Source: Micrasema longulum (lineage: Eukaryota; Arthropoda; Insecta; Trichoptera; Brachycentridae). From it: DNA of 64,000 bases. Each line of letters opens with the position of its first letter. Within the stretch, counting starts at the first letter, position 1. Below, piece after piece: positions 23,122-33,597 of this stretch. The notes beneath the pieces are model-generated. The model was not told where the DNA came from. It made no database searches and saw only the letters and a program-made list of their open reading frames with translations. The DNA lies in assembly GCA_022494885.1 (NCBI GenBank), contig JAGVSM010000952.1:62001-126000 (forward strand). The letters are read 5' to 3'. The position numbers and the translations under genes are program-made.

Positions 23122-23805
23122 GTAGAGGACCCGACAGACGTTGTCCTGCCCGATTGTCAGCTTGCCTGCCTGGTTGCCTGCCTGCCTGGTTACGCAATAG
23201 TTTTTTATTGGTTCCAATTGTGAATCTATGATTTAATTCCAAAACTAAAAAATATGAATATTGAATATAAGTAGGTACTTGTTTATGGTTGAAAACAAAA
23301 TATAAAATAAATATATTTTTTAAATATGGCATTCTTTTTGCAAACACCAAACTCCGGTATTCTCACCAACAGAGGGGTATACTTTTGTAGGAATACGATT
23401 TTTTTTAATGTTGTAAATTTAATATTATTTTAGTATTACCAAAAATCCTGTTGAAAGAAGTAAATGGGTAAAAATTATAGGGAATTTGAGGAAAGAATCT
23501 GATTGGAATCCACAAAATGCAAATGCTGTTTGTAAACATTCAAAAACAAACAAAAAATACACAGAAAAAACATTTTTCAATTTTTTTGCAAATGCGTTTT
23601 CCTAGAATGCAACCCTGGGAGATCAATGAATAAAACAATTATGCTCCTTACTTCTTTTTTACATATTAGATTAAAGATTTTAAAAATCCACATCTAATAT
23701 CCGATCTATATTTCTGTGAAAACCGCACGTAAATTGGTTAAGCCGTTTAGAAGGAGTTCAGTGACATCACACGTACAGAGGAATTATATATATATATAAA
23801 GAAGA
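23122..23805 (-). mobile_element. Non-autonomous Helitron, 684 bp
   Basis: Read on the minus strand it starts TCTTCTTTATATATAT after an A and ends GGGTCCTCTAC before a T. This is the A|TC...CTRR|T insertion pattern, with the last base changed (CTAC). A GACA-5nt-TGTC hairpin lies just before the end. It aligns along its length, in inverted orientation, with 53975-54652. No Rep/helicase coding is present, so it depended on an autonomous partner. Confidence 0.85.
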
Positions 23806-24080
23806 TATAACACATTTATTAAGAGTTAAAATTCACGATTTTAAAATAAATATTTTTTATTGAATATATATTACAGTATACTTACATTGAATACATAATT
23901 TTATATTGATCCGTGGTCGAAATCTTAAAAACCGTTTTTTTTTATTTGAAACTTTGGACTTGTGACACGATTCGATATAATTTATCAATAAAGCTATAGT
24001 ACGAGTACTTTAAACGTTTTATGCTAAAAAAGATGTATAGAAACTTTCATATTATAAACAAAACCTGAAGAATAACGCAG
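23806..24080. other. AT-rich spacer
   Basis: Nothing recognised. Confidence 0.4.
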
Positions 24081-24084
24081 TGTG

Positions 24085-24195
24085 GGAAGAAGAAGAACTC
24101 GTATCTCCTGGATCCGGCTGCAGACGGAATAAAAATTACCACGATGACAGCCAACCTCCACCGTGGAGTGGCACCATAAGAAGAAGAAGAGTGTG
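24085..24195 (+). mobile_element. RTE-like 3' UTR fragment
   Basis: A block rich in GAAGAAGAAG at both ends with a less AT-rich middle ('ctcctggatccggctgcagacgg', 'cagccaacctccaccgtggagtgg'). It resembles the trinucleotide-tailed 3' ends of the RTE copies here. No coding is attached. Confidence 0.4.
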
Positions 24196-24199
24196 ATAT

Positions 24200-25600
24200 T
24201 TTCAAAATCGGTTTCAAATGGAGCTAAGAAATCAGAATTGGTATGCGTATGTTTGCAAAGAACGTCATCTATATATTTTTTTGTGTTCTTAAAGGTGGTT
24301 CTAAAAAAGCGGTCTGATTAATTCAAACTGGCATCATGACTACAGAGCAATAATAGCGATTTTCCCAAGACGTACATTATATATAGATAGCGTTGGTCAG
24401 AGCGGATGGTGACAATTTGCATAAATTTGCTGTCTCTTTCATCCATTAGCAGCAAAAAGCGTCAGCTAAAAGTTTCTTTGAGAAGATTTACCAGTGTTTC
24501 TAATACATTATGTATGACCAACATAATAAAAGACGGAGTCTTAATAAGAATTCATAATGTAAATGACAAAAATACATAAAACAATTTGTTGAATTATTTT
24601 TTATCAAATACCTCTTGAATAGTGGTTCGCTACATGGAGATGACCGTGTACGGAATATGTTAGGTAAACTAATGATTGTGCTAAGGAATTCAATTGTATT
24701 TTTGTTTTTCGTTTAAAATTTTTGAGTTCTGTGAAACTAATATAGAGAAATAATGGTAGTTGATGCTGACGTCAATGCAGTACAAGTAAATACTTTTATA
24801 TTTTAAAATAAATTTAAATGACAAGGGTTGTACTCAGTAGTAGTAAAAAAACAAATCCTTTCAAATCACGACGACATTTTATACGAACCACAGTGTACAT
24901 TGTTTGATTCTATTATATTTTCACACGTAAAAGCCTTTTATATCAAACATTCATCCAATCATTAAATAGACTGATCGTTTTAATTTTGATAAAATTGGAA
25001 TAACTTACTTATTAAAATACATTTTTTATGTATATTTTTATATCATGATTTATTCAAAAACGTGTCCCTAAATGTGTCGTTTTACAAATGTTTTTAAAAG
25101 GTTAAATGTAAAGAATCAACTTTTTCTAAGGAACCGAAATCAAAAGTACAACAGTAAAAATAATATAAAAAAATATCATATTATTTCTACTGTTTTTTTT
25201 AATGCCTTCTTAATATTAATATTTTTGGATTGGATTGGATTAAGATCATTAATGATAATGACTTCAATTTTTTAATTACCTTTGTATATTGTTTTAATTT
25301 TGTCGTGTGTATCCATAAGAATACTAATTCTGAATTATATTTTACTTTTTAGTTAACTACATATTAATAAATAAATTAAACAAAGTAAAGGGTCGTAAAT
25401 AAATAGAAAGGTAGTTAAATAAGTGAAATTTGTAGCATTGTACTAAATTATTTCACTGATTTGGTAAAAAAAAAAATTCAAAGAATATTGTTAGCAGGTG
25501 CTAGTTATTGACCGTGTTCAAACAGAAGTTGATTCATAGTTCTGTGTGCGTCCTTAAACTTTTGACAAGTGTTTTCGACTTTATGGCTGGTGAAATCCTG
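24200..25600. other. AT-rich spacer, no gene recognised
   Basis: Only chance frames (for example 25072-25275). No shared repeat was recognised. Confidence 0.45.
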
Positions 25601-25606
25601 AAAAAT

Positions 25607-25743
25607 GAATTTACCGTCTCGTAGTATAGTGGTTGGCACGTTCGTCTACCATGCTTCCCGCGTTCGGTTCCTGGCAGGGTCGATGATAAATATTAATTGA
25701 GGTGTCTTTGCAATATATTATATCACTGTCTTTGGGCTGGCAC
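25607..25743 (+). mobile_element. SINE-3, left part (split by a LINE)
   Basis: Head GTCTCGTAGTATAGTGGTTG (A box) and B box GCGTTCGGTTCCTGGC, followed by the body up to GGGCTGGCAC. The right part resumes at 26296 after an insertion. Confidence 0.75.
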
Positions 25744-26295
25744 CTTTTTTTTCCCTCAATCCATCAGCGCTTAAAATCTTCTTGTGTTATTCCTGTTCAC
25801 TGGACTTGTCATGGTAAACTTAATAAAAAATATTTGCTTTTAACATTGTTAATTCGCCTTCGTGCTGCGGTGAATATCCTAATCAATGTTCTGAACACAT
25901 CCTGCGGTCTTGTCCTTTTTTCCCACTCTCTACGAATACCAAATGGAAATTCTTGCTACTATCTGTGGCCCTGTTATAGGTATCGGGGGATTTCCAAAAC
26001 GAGTTTCGAGGCTTTAAAAATTTTTGTAATCATTTTGGCGAATTGATCGTGCCTAATTATTTTAATCCCAGATAGTGAAAATGCAGTTTCCTCCTTTTCT
26101 CAATCCAATGAAGTACATGCGAGTATTGTGTACTTCTAGATTACCTTCTTTCAGCACAAATATGCTAAGGCTACTAGATTAGAGAGCTCCTTAAGGCAGC
26201 TTTTCTTGTTTGCCAAGGAGTATTTTTTTCTTGAATGTGGGCACCGCTAAGGAGACTTAAGTCCTCAGATGCGGTGTGCGATATGCGGTGGGTAA
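25744..26295 (+). pseudogene. 5'-truncated LINE inserted into SINE-3, with target-site duplication
   Basis: Joined frames show YLLLTLLIRLR followed, after a frameshift near 25864, by CGEYPNQCSEHILRSCP. This C-x6-C-x2-H-x4-C pattern (Cys of CGE, QCS and SCP, His of SEH) is the zinc-knuckle end of a Jockey/R1-type ORF2. ACTGTCTTTGGGCTGGCAC at 25725-25743 is repeated as ACTGTCTATGGGCTGGCAC at 26296-26314, a 19-bp duplication with one mismatch. The host SINE continues beyond it. Confidence 0.75.
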
Positions 26296-26405
26296 ACTGT
26301 CTATGGGCTGGCACTAGAACGTAAGACTAATTCTCTTATCTTTATGCAACAAATTATAAAAATACGCTGCATTTGGTGTACCAACCCAGTGCCATATGTA
26401 CCACA
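26296..26405 (+). mobile_element. SINE-3, right part
   Basis: Continues the SINE body: GGGCTGGCACTAGAACGTAAG, then 'aaaatacgctgcatttggtgtacc' and the end CAGTGCCATATGTACC. The order agrees with the intact SINE-3 at 50903-51152. Confidence 0.75.
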
Positions 26406-26409
26406 TATT

Positions 26410-27430
26410 TCTTAAGTATTTGTAGAACCTATCTATATAAAATTAAAAATAACTTAATACAGGGGCAGTATTGCACCAAAAAAAGGTATATATTCAAGAA
26501 GGTAAAATATTTTTTGAGTTTTCGTCAAAACGAACGAATCGCATTGTCTTATTTTACTTTTTTTATACCACACATTTGGCCCATTTCGACAAGAACGCAA
26601 CTTCACATTTGTGTACTTTGCTCTATTTCGATCCACTGCAACCTATTGAATAGTTGGCTGGGGGGGTTGTGCGGCATCCATAATAAAGCCACTCACTCTC
26701 ATAATTTCAAGGAAATTATTACTGAGAATCATATTCCAGTGCCCTCCAACATATCCGTCAAAACAGTAATTGTTGTTCCTGTGCGTGAAGGTACTGGATA
26801 TGAAACAATTTTAACTAAAAACATTTACGTTTCCTGTCGAATAATGATAGGTCTCGGCAAACTGTTTGTACAAAGTTTATCCAAAATACAAATGATTCAG
26901 TATCCAAAACCCTCATGACTTTTAGTCACAGACACATTTCAGCCATCTCTTTAATATTTTTAAGGAGCGTATTTTCAAGATAGGGGTTCACAACTTGATT
27001 TTTCTTTGGTGAGGGATTTGAGTTGGAAACTCCTTGTGAATTTTTCAAATAATTGAGTTGATTTTTTTTCCTGAATGATCGGAAAAACAGCCATATAGCC
27101 AACAAGTTCCCAATACAAAAAAAGACATAAAATATTTAGCAATAGAGTTGGTAACAAACAAAACATAACATTAAAACTCATTTTAGAAACAAATTAAAAT
27201 CAAAATAAAAATAACAAAAGAATAAAAAAAAGGAAATGGTTACCAAATTGAATTTTCAGTTATTTATGGTCTCCTTTACGTTTTGCATATTTTTTTCTTC
27301 TTAGTTAATGGTATAAATAGTAGAGGTGATTTTACGCATTAAAATTTCACCCCCTCTATACCACACTAATTGCACTTTTTTGTCTTTTTTTAAAATGTTT
27401 TTTTTGTTTCATATAAATCAAATGCTCGTC
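26410..27430. other. Unassigned spacer with a 181-residue open frame
   Basis: The frame 26373-26918 starts inside the SINE-3 end and has no signal peptide, domain or splice context. It is not called as a gene. The block 26610-26910 is less AT-rich and could be an old transposon. I recognise nothing specific. Confidence 0.4.
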
Positions 27431-27439
27431 TTTGTTTGT

Positions 27440-27605
27440 TCTCTTTATATTGATGAGCTATGTGTAATCTTTTAATAATGTTCATATTTTGTGTAACGCT
27501 GTAGTTCTCCTACATAATTTAAATATTATCTGTTATTCGTCTCAACTCATCGCCGGATTTTAGTCCCATGGAGCTTAGACTGGTGTCACGATAACCTTTT
27601 TTGAT
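27440..27605 (+). mobile_element. LINE 3' tail, 'cgtcccaactcaac' family
   Basis: Contains 'ttcgtctcaactcatcgccggattttagtcccatggagctt', matching the tail at 8920-8965 and the inverted ones at 42360 and 51430. Confidence 0.5.
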
Positions 27606-27609
27606 TCAA

Positions 27610-28590
27610 CTGGCTCATTACAAAATCAATATCTTACTATAAATACCAGCATTGAATGAAATAAATATTTACAGATCCTTGCATGTTACCTAGTAACCTT
27701 TTAATCTTTAAAAACAGGAAATGATGTTTAAATACCTTTCTCTATTTACAAACCATAAGTTTAAAAAAACTGTTATAAATAAATCATTCGATTTGTACTT
27801 GTATTGGGCTCCAATACGCATATGTATGTAAGTAGAAATCACTTAACCAACACACACTAGACTTGTCTATGTATTATTTGTGGTTTCACCTGTCATTGAA
27901 TGAGTTCAATCGAAATCATTGAAGCGAGACTAGCTCTTAAATAACAAGAATCTTGATTTAATGTCCGTCATTGGATAATGATTACAAATAAGTACGGATC
28001 AATACGATAAAATTATTTCTTGATTCTATCATTTTACATGAACTACTGTACCAGCACCTCCCGATAATAATAACACAAGTCGAAAATTTACGTTTGTTTA
28101 GTTCAGTACATACCGAACAAAAGTTATTTTTTTACAGAAGAGTACTAACTTGTGCCATCTAGTTTTAAATGTTTTTAGTAATAACAATGCCATTAAGGTC
28201 ATTGTACCGCTATTATTTCTTTAAATTTGAGCGACACGATACAGTATAAGATCGATGTTTTTGCTTTTATGGCTATGTAAATATTTGTAAGAATTATGCC
28301 GTGAACTGTAGGGATAGACCAAATATATTTAGGATTATTTATGCAAAGGTACTTTCTTCACTCAAAAACGTCAATTTAGCAAATGTGCCATTATTGTTGT
28401 TTAGGCGCGATATGCTTTATATTTAAGTCTCAAATATGACATTCACAATTCGTAATGTGTATTTTTTTCTATTTCGTTATTTTTTCGTGTAAACCGAATA
28501 TGCCGAAAAAGCTTCCAACAAGGAGATATAAATATTATACAGTAACAAAAAAAAATAACCACATTGATTGCTTAGTACGTACTTTTTTTG
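27610..28590. other. AT-rich spacer, nothing recognised
   Basis: No gene or shared repeat was recognised. Confidence 0.45.
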
Positions 28591-28596
28591 GGTGAT

Positions 28597-28665
28597 CCCG
28601 TGTAAGTTGGATTCGTTCCGACGTTTCGACTAACATGCCAGGAGCTATCTTCAGGTTGAACTGTG
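28597..28665 (-). ncRNA. Hammerhead-like core, Penelope-element type, degraded
   Basis: The minus strand carries CUGAAGA (28648-28654), a 20-base stem-II-like segment beginning UAGCUCC, then CGAAACGUCGG. The CUGANGA...GAAA order is that of hammerhead ribozymes found in Penelope-like element repeats. Stem I does not pair convincingly and stem II is imperfect, so I expect no cleavage. Confidence 0.45.
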
Positions 28666-28884
28666 TGTTTTGTAGAAAAAACATGTGTTTATGTACTAGT
28701 AATTCGTACCGTGTCGCAGTCGGCAATAGGCACATTCCGCGTCATTTTCGTAGAATGTAGAGCCGGGAACCACGTTAAATTTAATTTTAACCCGTTGGCG
28801 ACGTCTTTGTTTATGTTTTTTGGTGTTTGTGAATTTCAGTAGGCCCCTTTTATTATTCGTGCACTATAATTTCTAAGTAAATTT

Positions 28885-28990
28885 ATTTATTTTACAGAAA
28901 CATACAGTCAACAATGATTAAATTACAAAACTAAGATAAGGTTTACAGACAGACCAGCAAAGTTTTTGTATAAAAATCATACATATTAAA
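28885..28990 (-). mobile_element. LINE 3' tail (inverted relative of 8640-8772)
   Basis: The plus strand reads 'atttatttattttacagaaacatacagtcaacaatg' and 'aggtttacagacagaccagcaaag', the exact inverse order of the 8640-8772 tail. Confidence 0.6.
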
Positions 28991-29384
28991 TTATGGTACA
29001 TTTTTTAATGTGTGCGTTTAAATATATGTAAAATGGTGTGTTTGGGTGTATTTGTATGAGAGTAAGTGTTTATACATGAATTGTTTATTGATTCATTTAT
29101 TATTTTCATCTTTAATTCTCTGGATTAGTTTTCAATATACGTAAATAGTTTCATTAAGATTATACCGTCGTTTTAACATACATAAATAATATATTCAAAT
29201 ACGTATTAACATTTCAAGATTAGCTACACAATGTTGCCTTTGACAAGACGAAAATCTTGTTATGAAATGTGTTAAAAATTTAAATTATCATTTATTTATT
29301 TTATTTTAATTAAGTCCAAATGTTTGTAGACTAAAATTGAATTTTTACCATCTAAGGATTTTATTAGTCGCATATAATGACCAA

Positions 29385-29675
29385 TAGAATAGAATTTATC
29401 AAAATAGAAAGATTGCGAAGGGCGGGGCACGAGAAAAAAATAAGTGAACAGAGAGTGCCCAATAAGATAATTCACACTGAGGCTCGATGAAGACGTTGCG
29501 TCGGTAAAACCAAACTACGATGGCTGGATGGATTCAGCAGGATGTGGATGCTATTGGCATCAGGGACAGAAGTACATGCTGGAATAGAAGAAGAAGGTGA
29601 CGAATGTTGAAGGACTCCAAGGCCCCCAGCGGGCTGCAGAGCTAATGGTGACGATGAGGATTTCATTAATCAACA
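29385..29675 (+). pseudogene. RTE-like LINE C-terminal remnant
   Basis: Frames give GHEKKISEQRVPNKIIHTEA, LRWLDGF and then QQDVDAIGIRDRSTCW, matching the RTE ending 'RP..RWLD.I..D....GI..W...A'. It is followed by a 3' UTR with 'gtgacgatgagga'. At least three frame changes are needed, so it is dead. Confidence 0.65.
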
Positions 29676-29777
29676 GAAGTATCAAATAATCTGAAAGTAC
29701 GCCTACTTTCACGAGGTACTCACAACTTCTGTAAAATGGAAGCATGGTCAATGTTACACAGTGTTTAAAGTGATCAA

Positions 29778-30070
29778 CGATGTTTTAAGTATGTCCAAAT
29801 GTCTGTAGGTAGATTGGATTTTTTCCTTAGTAAGTTATTAAGATTTAAATATGTTGCAACAGAAAGAAAAAATATTTTTGAGATGGAAATATGGAACGAA
29901 GTCAAGGCATCAAAGTCAACATATGGAAGAATTGAAAATATTTAGATTTTTAAACATCGACAGAATGGTGAATGATAAGTCGTAAGCCCTGTAACTGCCT
30001 TGTTTTACATGTTCCTTCCGCAAAAATGTTTTCTCTCTCCGTTGGAACAATTTTAATATAAAGTTGTCAC
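29778..30070. mobile_element. Two partial MITE-1 arms in head-to-head inverted arrangement
   Basis: 29785-29905 is MITE-1 in plus orientation, starting AAGTATGTCCAAATGTCTG. 29925-30065 is the same middle region inverted ('cgtaagccctgtaactgcc', 'tttctctctccgttggaac'). Together they could fold into a long imperfect hairpin. Confidence 0.65.
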
Positions 30071-30189
30071 TAAAACCAACCAATAATTGGTCAAAATCCA
30101 CATATCCACTTTCCCTAATAACTCCTTCATCTTGGTTGAGATATCAATCGTTGTGATTTAAGTATCTTTAATCATTTATTTATTTTATC

Positions 30190-30425
30190 ACCACATTCAG
30201 TGGTGCTTAGGCCACTGCATTGGAATTCTAATTGCAGTGTATATGAGTAATTTTTGTCAAAGTAATCAGTATTAGCCTTCAGGTTTGATTCCAGGAGCTA
30301 TAAAGTACTGAAATTATTTAACCTCCTTTAAACCAATATTTAACATCCACGCTGTTAGGAATCGAACCTAGAACTATACGCATGCTAGGCGAACACGCCA
30401 ACCACTACACTACAAGGCGGACTTA
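30190..30425 (-). mobile_element. SINE-3 full-length copy, diverged
   Basis: The plus strand shows 'ggccactgcattggaattctaattgcagtg' at one end and the inverted head 'ggaatcgaacctagaactatacgcatgctaggcgaacacgccaaccactacactacaaggcgg' (in parts) at the other. The B box GTTCGATTCC is intact. Confidence 0.75.
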
Positions 30426-30554
30426 TATCCACTGGATTTCCTTTTTATTTATGTATGCACGGATTATTTATTTCTACGAAAATATGGTTTTATTCAATTT
30501 ACGGTTCAATCCGTTCATACTTCAAATTTAAATCTACGTTCATCTTCTTTTTTT

Positions 30555-30945
30555 ACATCTGTTCCTAAGTGGAACATGTGGACAAGAGGCTATATATCCG
30601 CACAGTAGTCTTGTCTCTTCCCATGTCAATCCTGCGACCCTTGGATCCGACGAATAAAGCCGAAAGATCTTCATCGACGGTCTTCCAAAACGGCGGGAAG
30701 TGTAAAGAAGAGGCAAATTGGGTTAAGACTCTCCATAGGCATTCGCACTTGTGCCATACCCTCAAAACACTCGTTATCGGAGGCTGCTGCGACCGTTCTC
30801 TGACTTCGATGTTAGTAATGAAATCGAACCACCTCATACAAACTCATAATCTCCTCAAGCTCTTACTTACTCTTAAAACTCTAAAGTTTGGTGTTTTGGT
30901 AAAGTGACAGGATTCGCACCCATATAGAAGTACTGGAATTAAGCA
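30555..30945 (-). pseudogene. RTE-like LINE C-terminal remnant
   Basis: The minus strand reads IPVLLYGCESCHFTKTPNF, then MRWFDFITNIEVRERSQQPP, IDMGRDKTTVRIYSLL and a terminal 'ccacttaggaac'. It is a relative of 33845-34650 (IPVLLYECKSWHLTKAQN, IKWFDFITKHEFREWTQQ). It lacks the reverse-transcriptase core. The plus-strand frame 30569-30907 is its shadow. Confidence 0.75.
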
Positions 30946-30959
30946 AGAATAAAATAATT

Positions 30960-31145
30960 AAAAATTACAACAGGGATGAAAAACTAGGGAAGGGTGCCAA
31001 TGCCTAGATTTCCATATTGCCTTCTCTAAAATGTTCTCCATCCCTGTTGTAATTTGTTGATCTTAACGACTCCGTAGGGGGTGAAATCCAGTCTTTTGTA
31101 TGCAAACATTTGAAAAAAACTAAATATGCTTCAATAAAACCAACT
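30960..31145 (-). mobile_element. MITE-1 partial copy
   Basis: Inverted MITE-1 with 'gcctagatttccatattgccttctctaaaatg', 'ccatccctgttgtaatttgttg' and the outer end 'gtatgcaaacatttgaaaaaaact'. The proximal part is missing. Confidence 0.7.
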
Positions 31146-31184
31146 GGTCCGAGAAGAAGTTTAAAAATTGGAAAATTATTTTCA

Positions 31185-31497
31185 GGCATTGCCTAGTATG
31201 TAAAATAATTCAATGAGATGAATCTTTTCCCAAGAATAACGTTTTCAGCCCTTTAGCTTCACTTAAATCAACAGTTAGCAGAATTGAAGAAATATGGATG
31301 TTCAAACATAGGCAAAATGGTCAATGTTACACAGTGTGTGAAGTGGCCACTTAGACCAGCCAATGTCAGGTCATAAGCCCTGTAAATGCCTTGACTTCCA
31401 CACTATTTTCTTGTAATTTATTGATCTTAATGACTCTCTGGGGGGTAAAATCCAGTCTGTTGTCTGCAAACATTTGGACAAACTCAACATATTGTAA
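31185..31497 (-). mobile_element. MITE-1 near-complete copy
   Basis: Inverted order throughout: 'gcattgcctagtatg' distal end, 'tttcagccctttagcttcac', 'gttacacagtgtgtgaagtggccac', and the outer end 'gtctgcaaacatttggacaaactcaac'. It lies 40 bases from the previous copy in the same orientation. Confidence 0.75.
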
Positions 31498-31635
31498 TTA
31501 AATGAGACTTACCCTAGCCTTCATACAGTAAAAATTGTGTATCTTTCAGAATATAAAATCTAATTTTAAGGAATCTGTTTTAAATAGTAAATGTAAACAA
31601 AATAAAAAATATATGTGTATTTTGTATAAAGATAC

Positions 31636-31680
31636 AATATATATATATATATATCTATATATAAATATGTATAAAAATAA
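31636..31680. repeat. (AT)n microsatellite
   Basis: A run of AT dinucleotides interrupted by single C and AA changes. The overlapping frames on both strands are low-complexity artefacts. Confidence 0.85.
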
Positions 31681-31689
31681 ATATAAAAC

Positions 31690-32330
31690 AAACTCCTTCT
31701 CTAAACACAATTTCTTATTAATTATGATTGTTCCTACCAACCAGTTTGTAACTTTATACTTATTTCGCCAAGATTTTTTTTTCAATTAATATAAAAAAAG
31801 AAAAAAATAACAATACAAATAATCTCCTTAAATCTAAATTATAATATTTTTTAAAAAGGTAATTACTGTTTCTACATAATTTATAATGAGTTAAATTTTC
31901 AATACAATAATAATATGATTATCTTATCTTATAAGTTATAAACTTGAAAGTTGCACAGATTTTAATAGACGTATAATTTTAAAACCCATTAAATGCAATT
32001 TATAAACTCTAAATTATTTCCCCGGGCTATTTAATCGAGTCCAAATTGAATTTATTTCTTTATTTCAACACCAACGGCAAAACACAATAATAAGCTTGTT
32101 TGAAGAAGTAAACGTTAGAAGCGAAAATAACTCAATTATTAAGTGTTATAAAAATTACACAAAGCTATTTTAAAACAGTTAATAAAACAAATTTAATTTA
32201 AAGGTAAATAGATACGTACAAGGGGGTAGAAGAAACTAAAATTTATGAAGTTCAATAATATTTTGAAGATGTTAAAATATTTGGAGAAAATAATGTTAAC
32301 TTCCCATTGTAATCGCGGCCCTGGAGCTTA
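31690..32330. other. AT-rich spacer, nothing recognised
   Basis: No gene or shared repeat was recognised. Confidence 0.45.
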
Positions 32331-32334
32331 TCTG

Positions 32335-32625
32335 GGAAGAGTCTCCGAGACAGAGAAAGAAACTCGAAGATAAGGGAAATATGCGAGATTGAAGATGTCG
32401 TTAGGCGGGGAGGGGCAACGGAGAAAACATTGGTGTGCATATGTGAAGATAATGGAGCCATCCAGACTTCATCAAATTGCGTTGCATGTTTAACCACAAG
32501 GGAGACGACTCTCAGGCATTCGACCAAAGAGATGGATTGACTGCTCGAAATCGACTTTGCTGGAGGCTAATCTCTCTTTAAATACAGGTCACAAGGCCTG
32601 CACTAAGAAAAAGAAGAAGATTCCA
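32335..32625 (+). pseudogene. RTE-like LINE C-terminal remnant
   Basis: Frames read KIREICEIEDVVRRGG (compare the RTE motif ICEIEDVVERI) and later RLSGIRPKRWIDCSKSTLLE followed by ANLSLNTGHKAC, then a GAAAAAGAAGAAG tail. At least two frameshifts are present. The minus-strand frame at 32252-32527 is a shadow. Confidence 0.65.
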
Positions 32626-32682
32626 CCGCGAAATGAAAATTAATAAAAATATTGTACACACTCATATAAAAAAAAATTTGTC

Positions 32683-32889
32683 GCAACAGAGGGGAAAAGC
32701 ATTTTTGAGATAGGAATATCAAATTCTGGGCATTTACAGGGCTTATGACCTGTCATTGGATGGTTTATGTGACCACTTTACACACTGTGTAGCATTCACC
32801 ATTCTGTTCATGTTTAAACATACACAATACCTCAACTCTTTTATCTGTTGACTTTTGCGAAGTAGAAGAGCTGAAACCCTTATCATGTG
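32683..32889 (+). mobile_element. MITE-1 copy, left part (split by an insertion)
   Basis: Core blocks 'gggcttatgacctgtcattgg' and 'cacactgtgtagcattcacc' are present. The copy breaks after 'accctttatcatgtg' and resumes at 33425. Confidence 0.8.
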
Positions 32890-33424
32890 AACTCATAAAA
32901 CTTTCTTTTTCATGCAATTTTTTCTCTGTTTTTGATGTGTTTCTTTCTGAAATTAATTTATTAAATATTTTTGTGTACCATACATACTTACTGTAACCTA
33001 TTTTTCATTATTTATTTTAAACATTAATTTGTTAATACCATTTTTTTTTGCTTAAATTCTTCACAAGTGAACATTATAAAAATAAAAAAGGAATCAATTC
33101 ATTAGTAACGTAAACCTTGACAAAGAAGCTTTGAAACCGGTCGGTAAAAATTAAAAATTAGTGGTTAAAAACGAAGTTGTTTTATTTATTTTATCATTTT
33201 TACAATTTGTTTTTTAATTCTTTGACACTTTTTTTACATACATTTTTTTATTATACAAAGTTTCACTTTTTATTTCGCATTGCAGCATGCTTTTTTTGTT
33301 TCTACATGTAAACAAAAAAAAGTGTTGTTTATTTTAAAAATTTATACTTACTTGTACTTACCTGTATAATTTTTGTAAATGACCCTCGGTCGTATTGTAT
33401 TTTTTAATTTTTTATAATAAAAAA
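32890..33424 (+). mobile_element. Penelope-like remnant inserted in MITE-1, ATGTG duplicated
   Basis: 535 bases separate the two halves of a MITE-1 copy. ATGTG is present at both edges (32885-32889 and 33425-33429), as expected of a target duplication. The insert has no open frame but contains a hammerhead-like motif at 33114-33145. That motif is the reason for the Penelope-like assignment, which remains tentative. Confidence 0.5.
33114..33145 (+). ncRNA. Hammerhead-like motif in the insertion, mutated core
   Basis: Order seen: ACC / UUGACAA / AAAG-loop-CUUU hairpin / GAAA / CC-GG / UC / GGU. This parallels a type-I hammerhead with a minimal stem III. The outer ACC pairs with GGU. The core differs from CUGANGA at two positions, so catalytic loss is likely. 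Confidence 0.4.
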
Positions 33425-33597
33425 ATGTGTGTGAAATTCATCCAGCTGAACCAATTCACCTACCAGGCAACGCCTGAAAACAATTTTTCAATTTGTATAG
33501 GTACTTCTTCTTATACCAGTTTGTTTAAAAAATATTCCAGGAAATCAAAATGAGAACAGAGGAAATCCAGTTTGCCTATAAACATTTGGACATACAA
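33425..33597 (+). mobile_element. MITE-1 copy, right part with inverted outer end
   Basis: Resumes 'tgtgaaattcatccagctgaaccaattcacctaccaggc'. It finishes with 'gaaatccagtttgcc' and AAACATTTGGACATAC, the inverse of the start found in other copies (GTATGTCCAAATGTTT). This end shows the family has terminal inverted repeats. Confidence 0.75.

Noticed and set aside
26373..26918. 181-residue open frame, longest in the window
   Set aside because: Starts inside a SINE-3 end, has no domain, signal peptide, splice context or codon bias; treated as a chance frame.
30569..30907. 112-residue plus-strand frame
   Set aside because: Shadow of the minus-strand RTE remnant (MRWFDFITN...).
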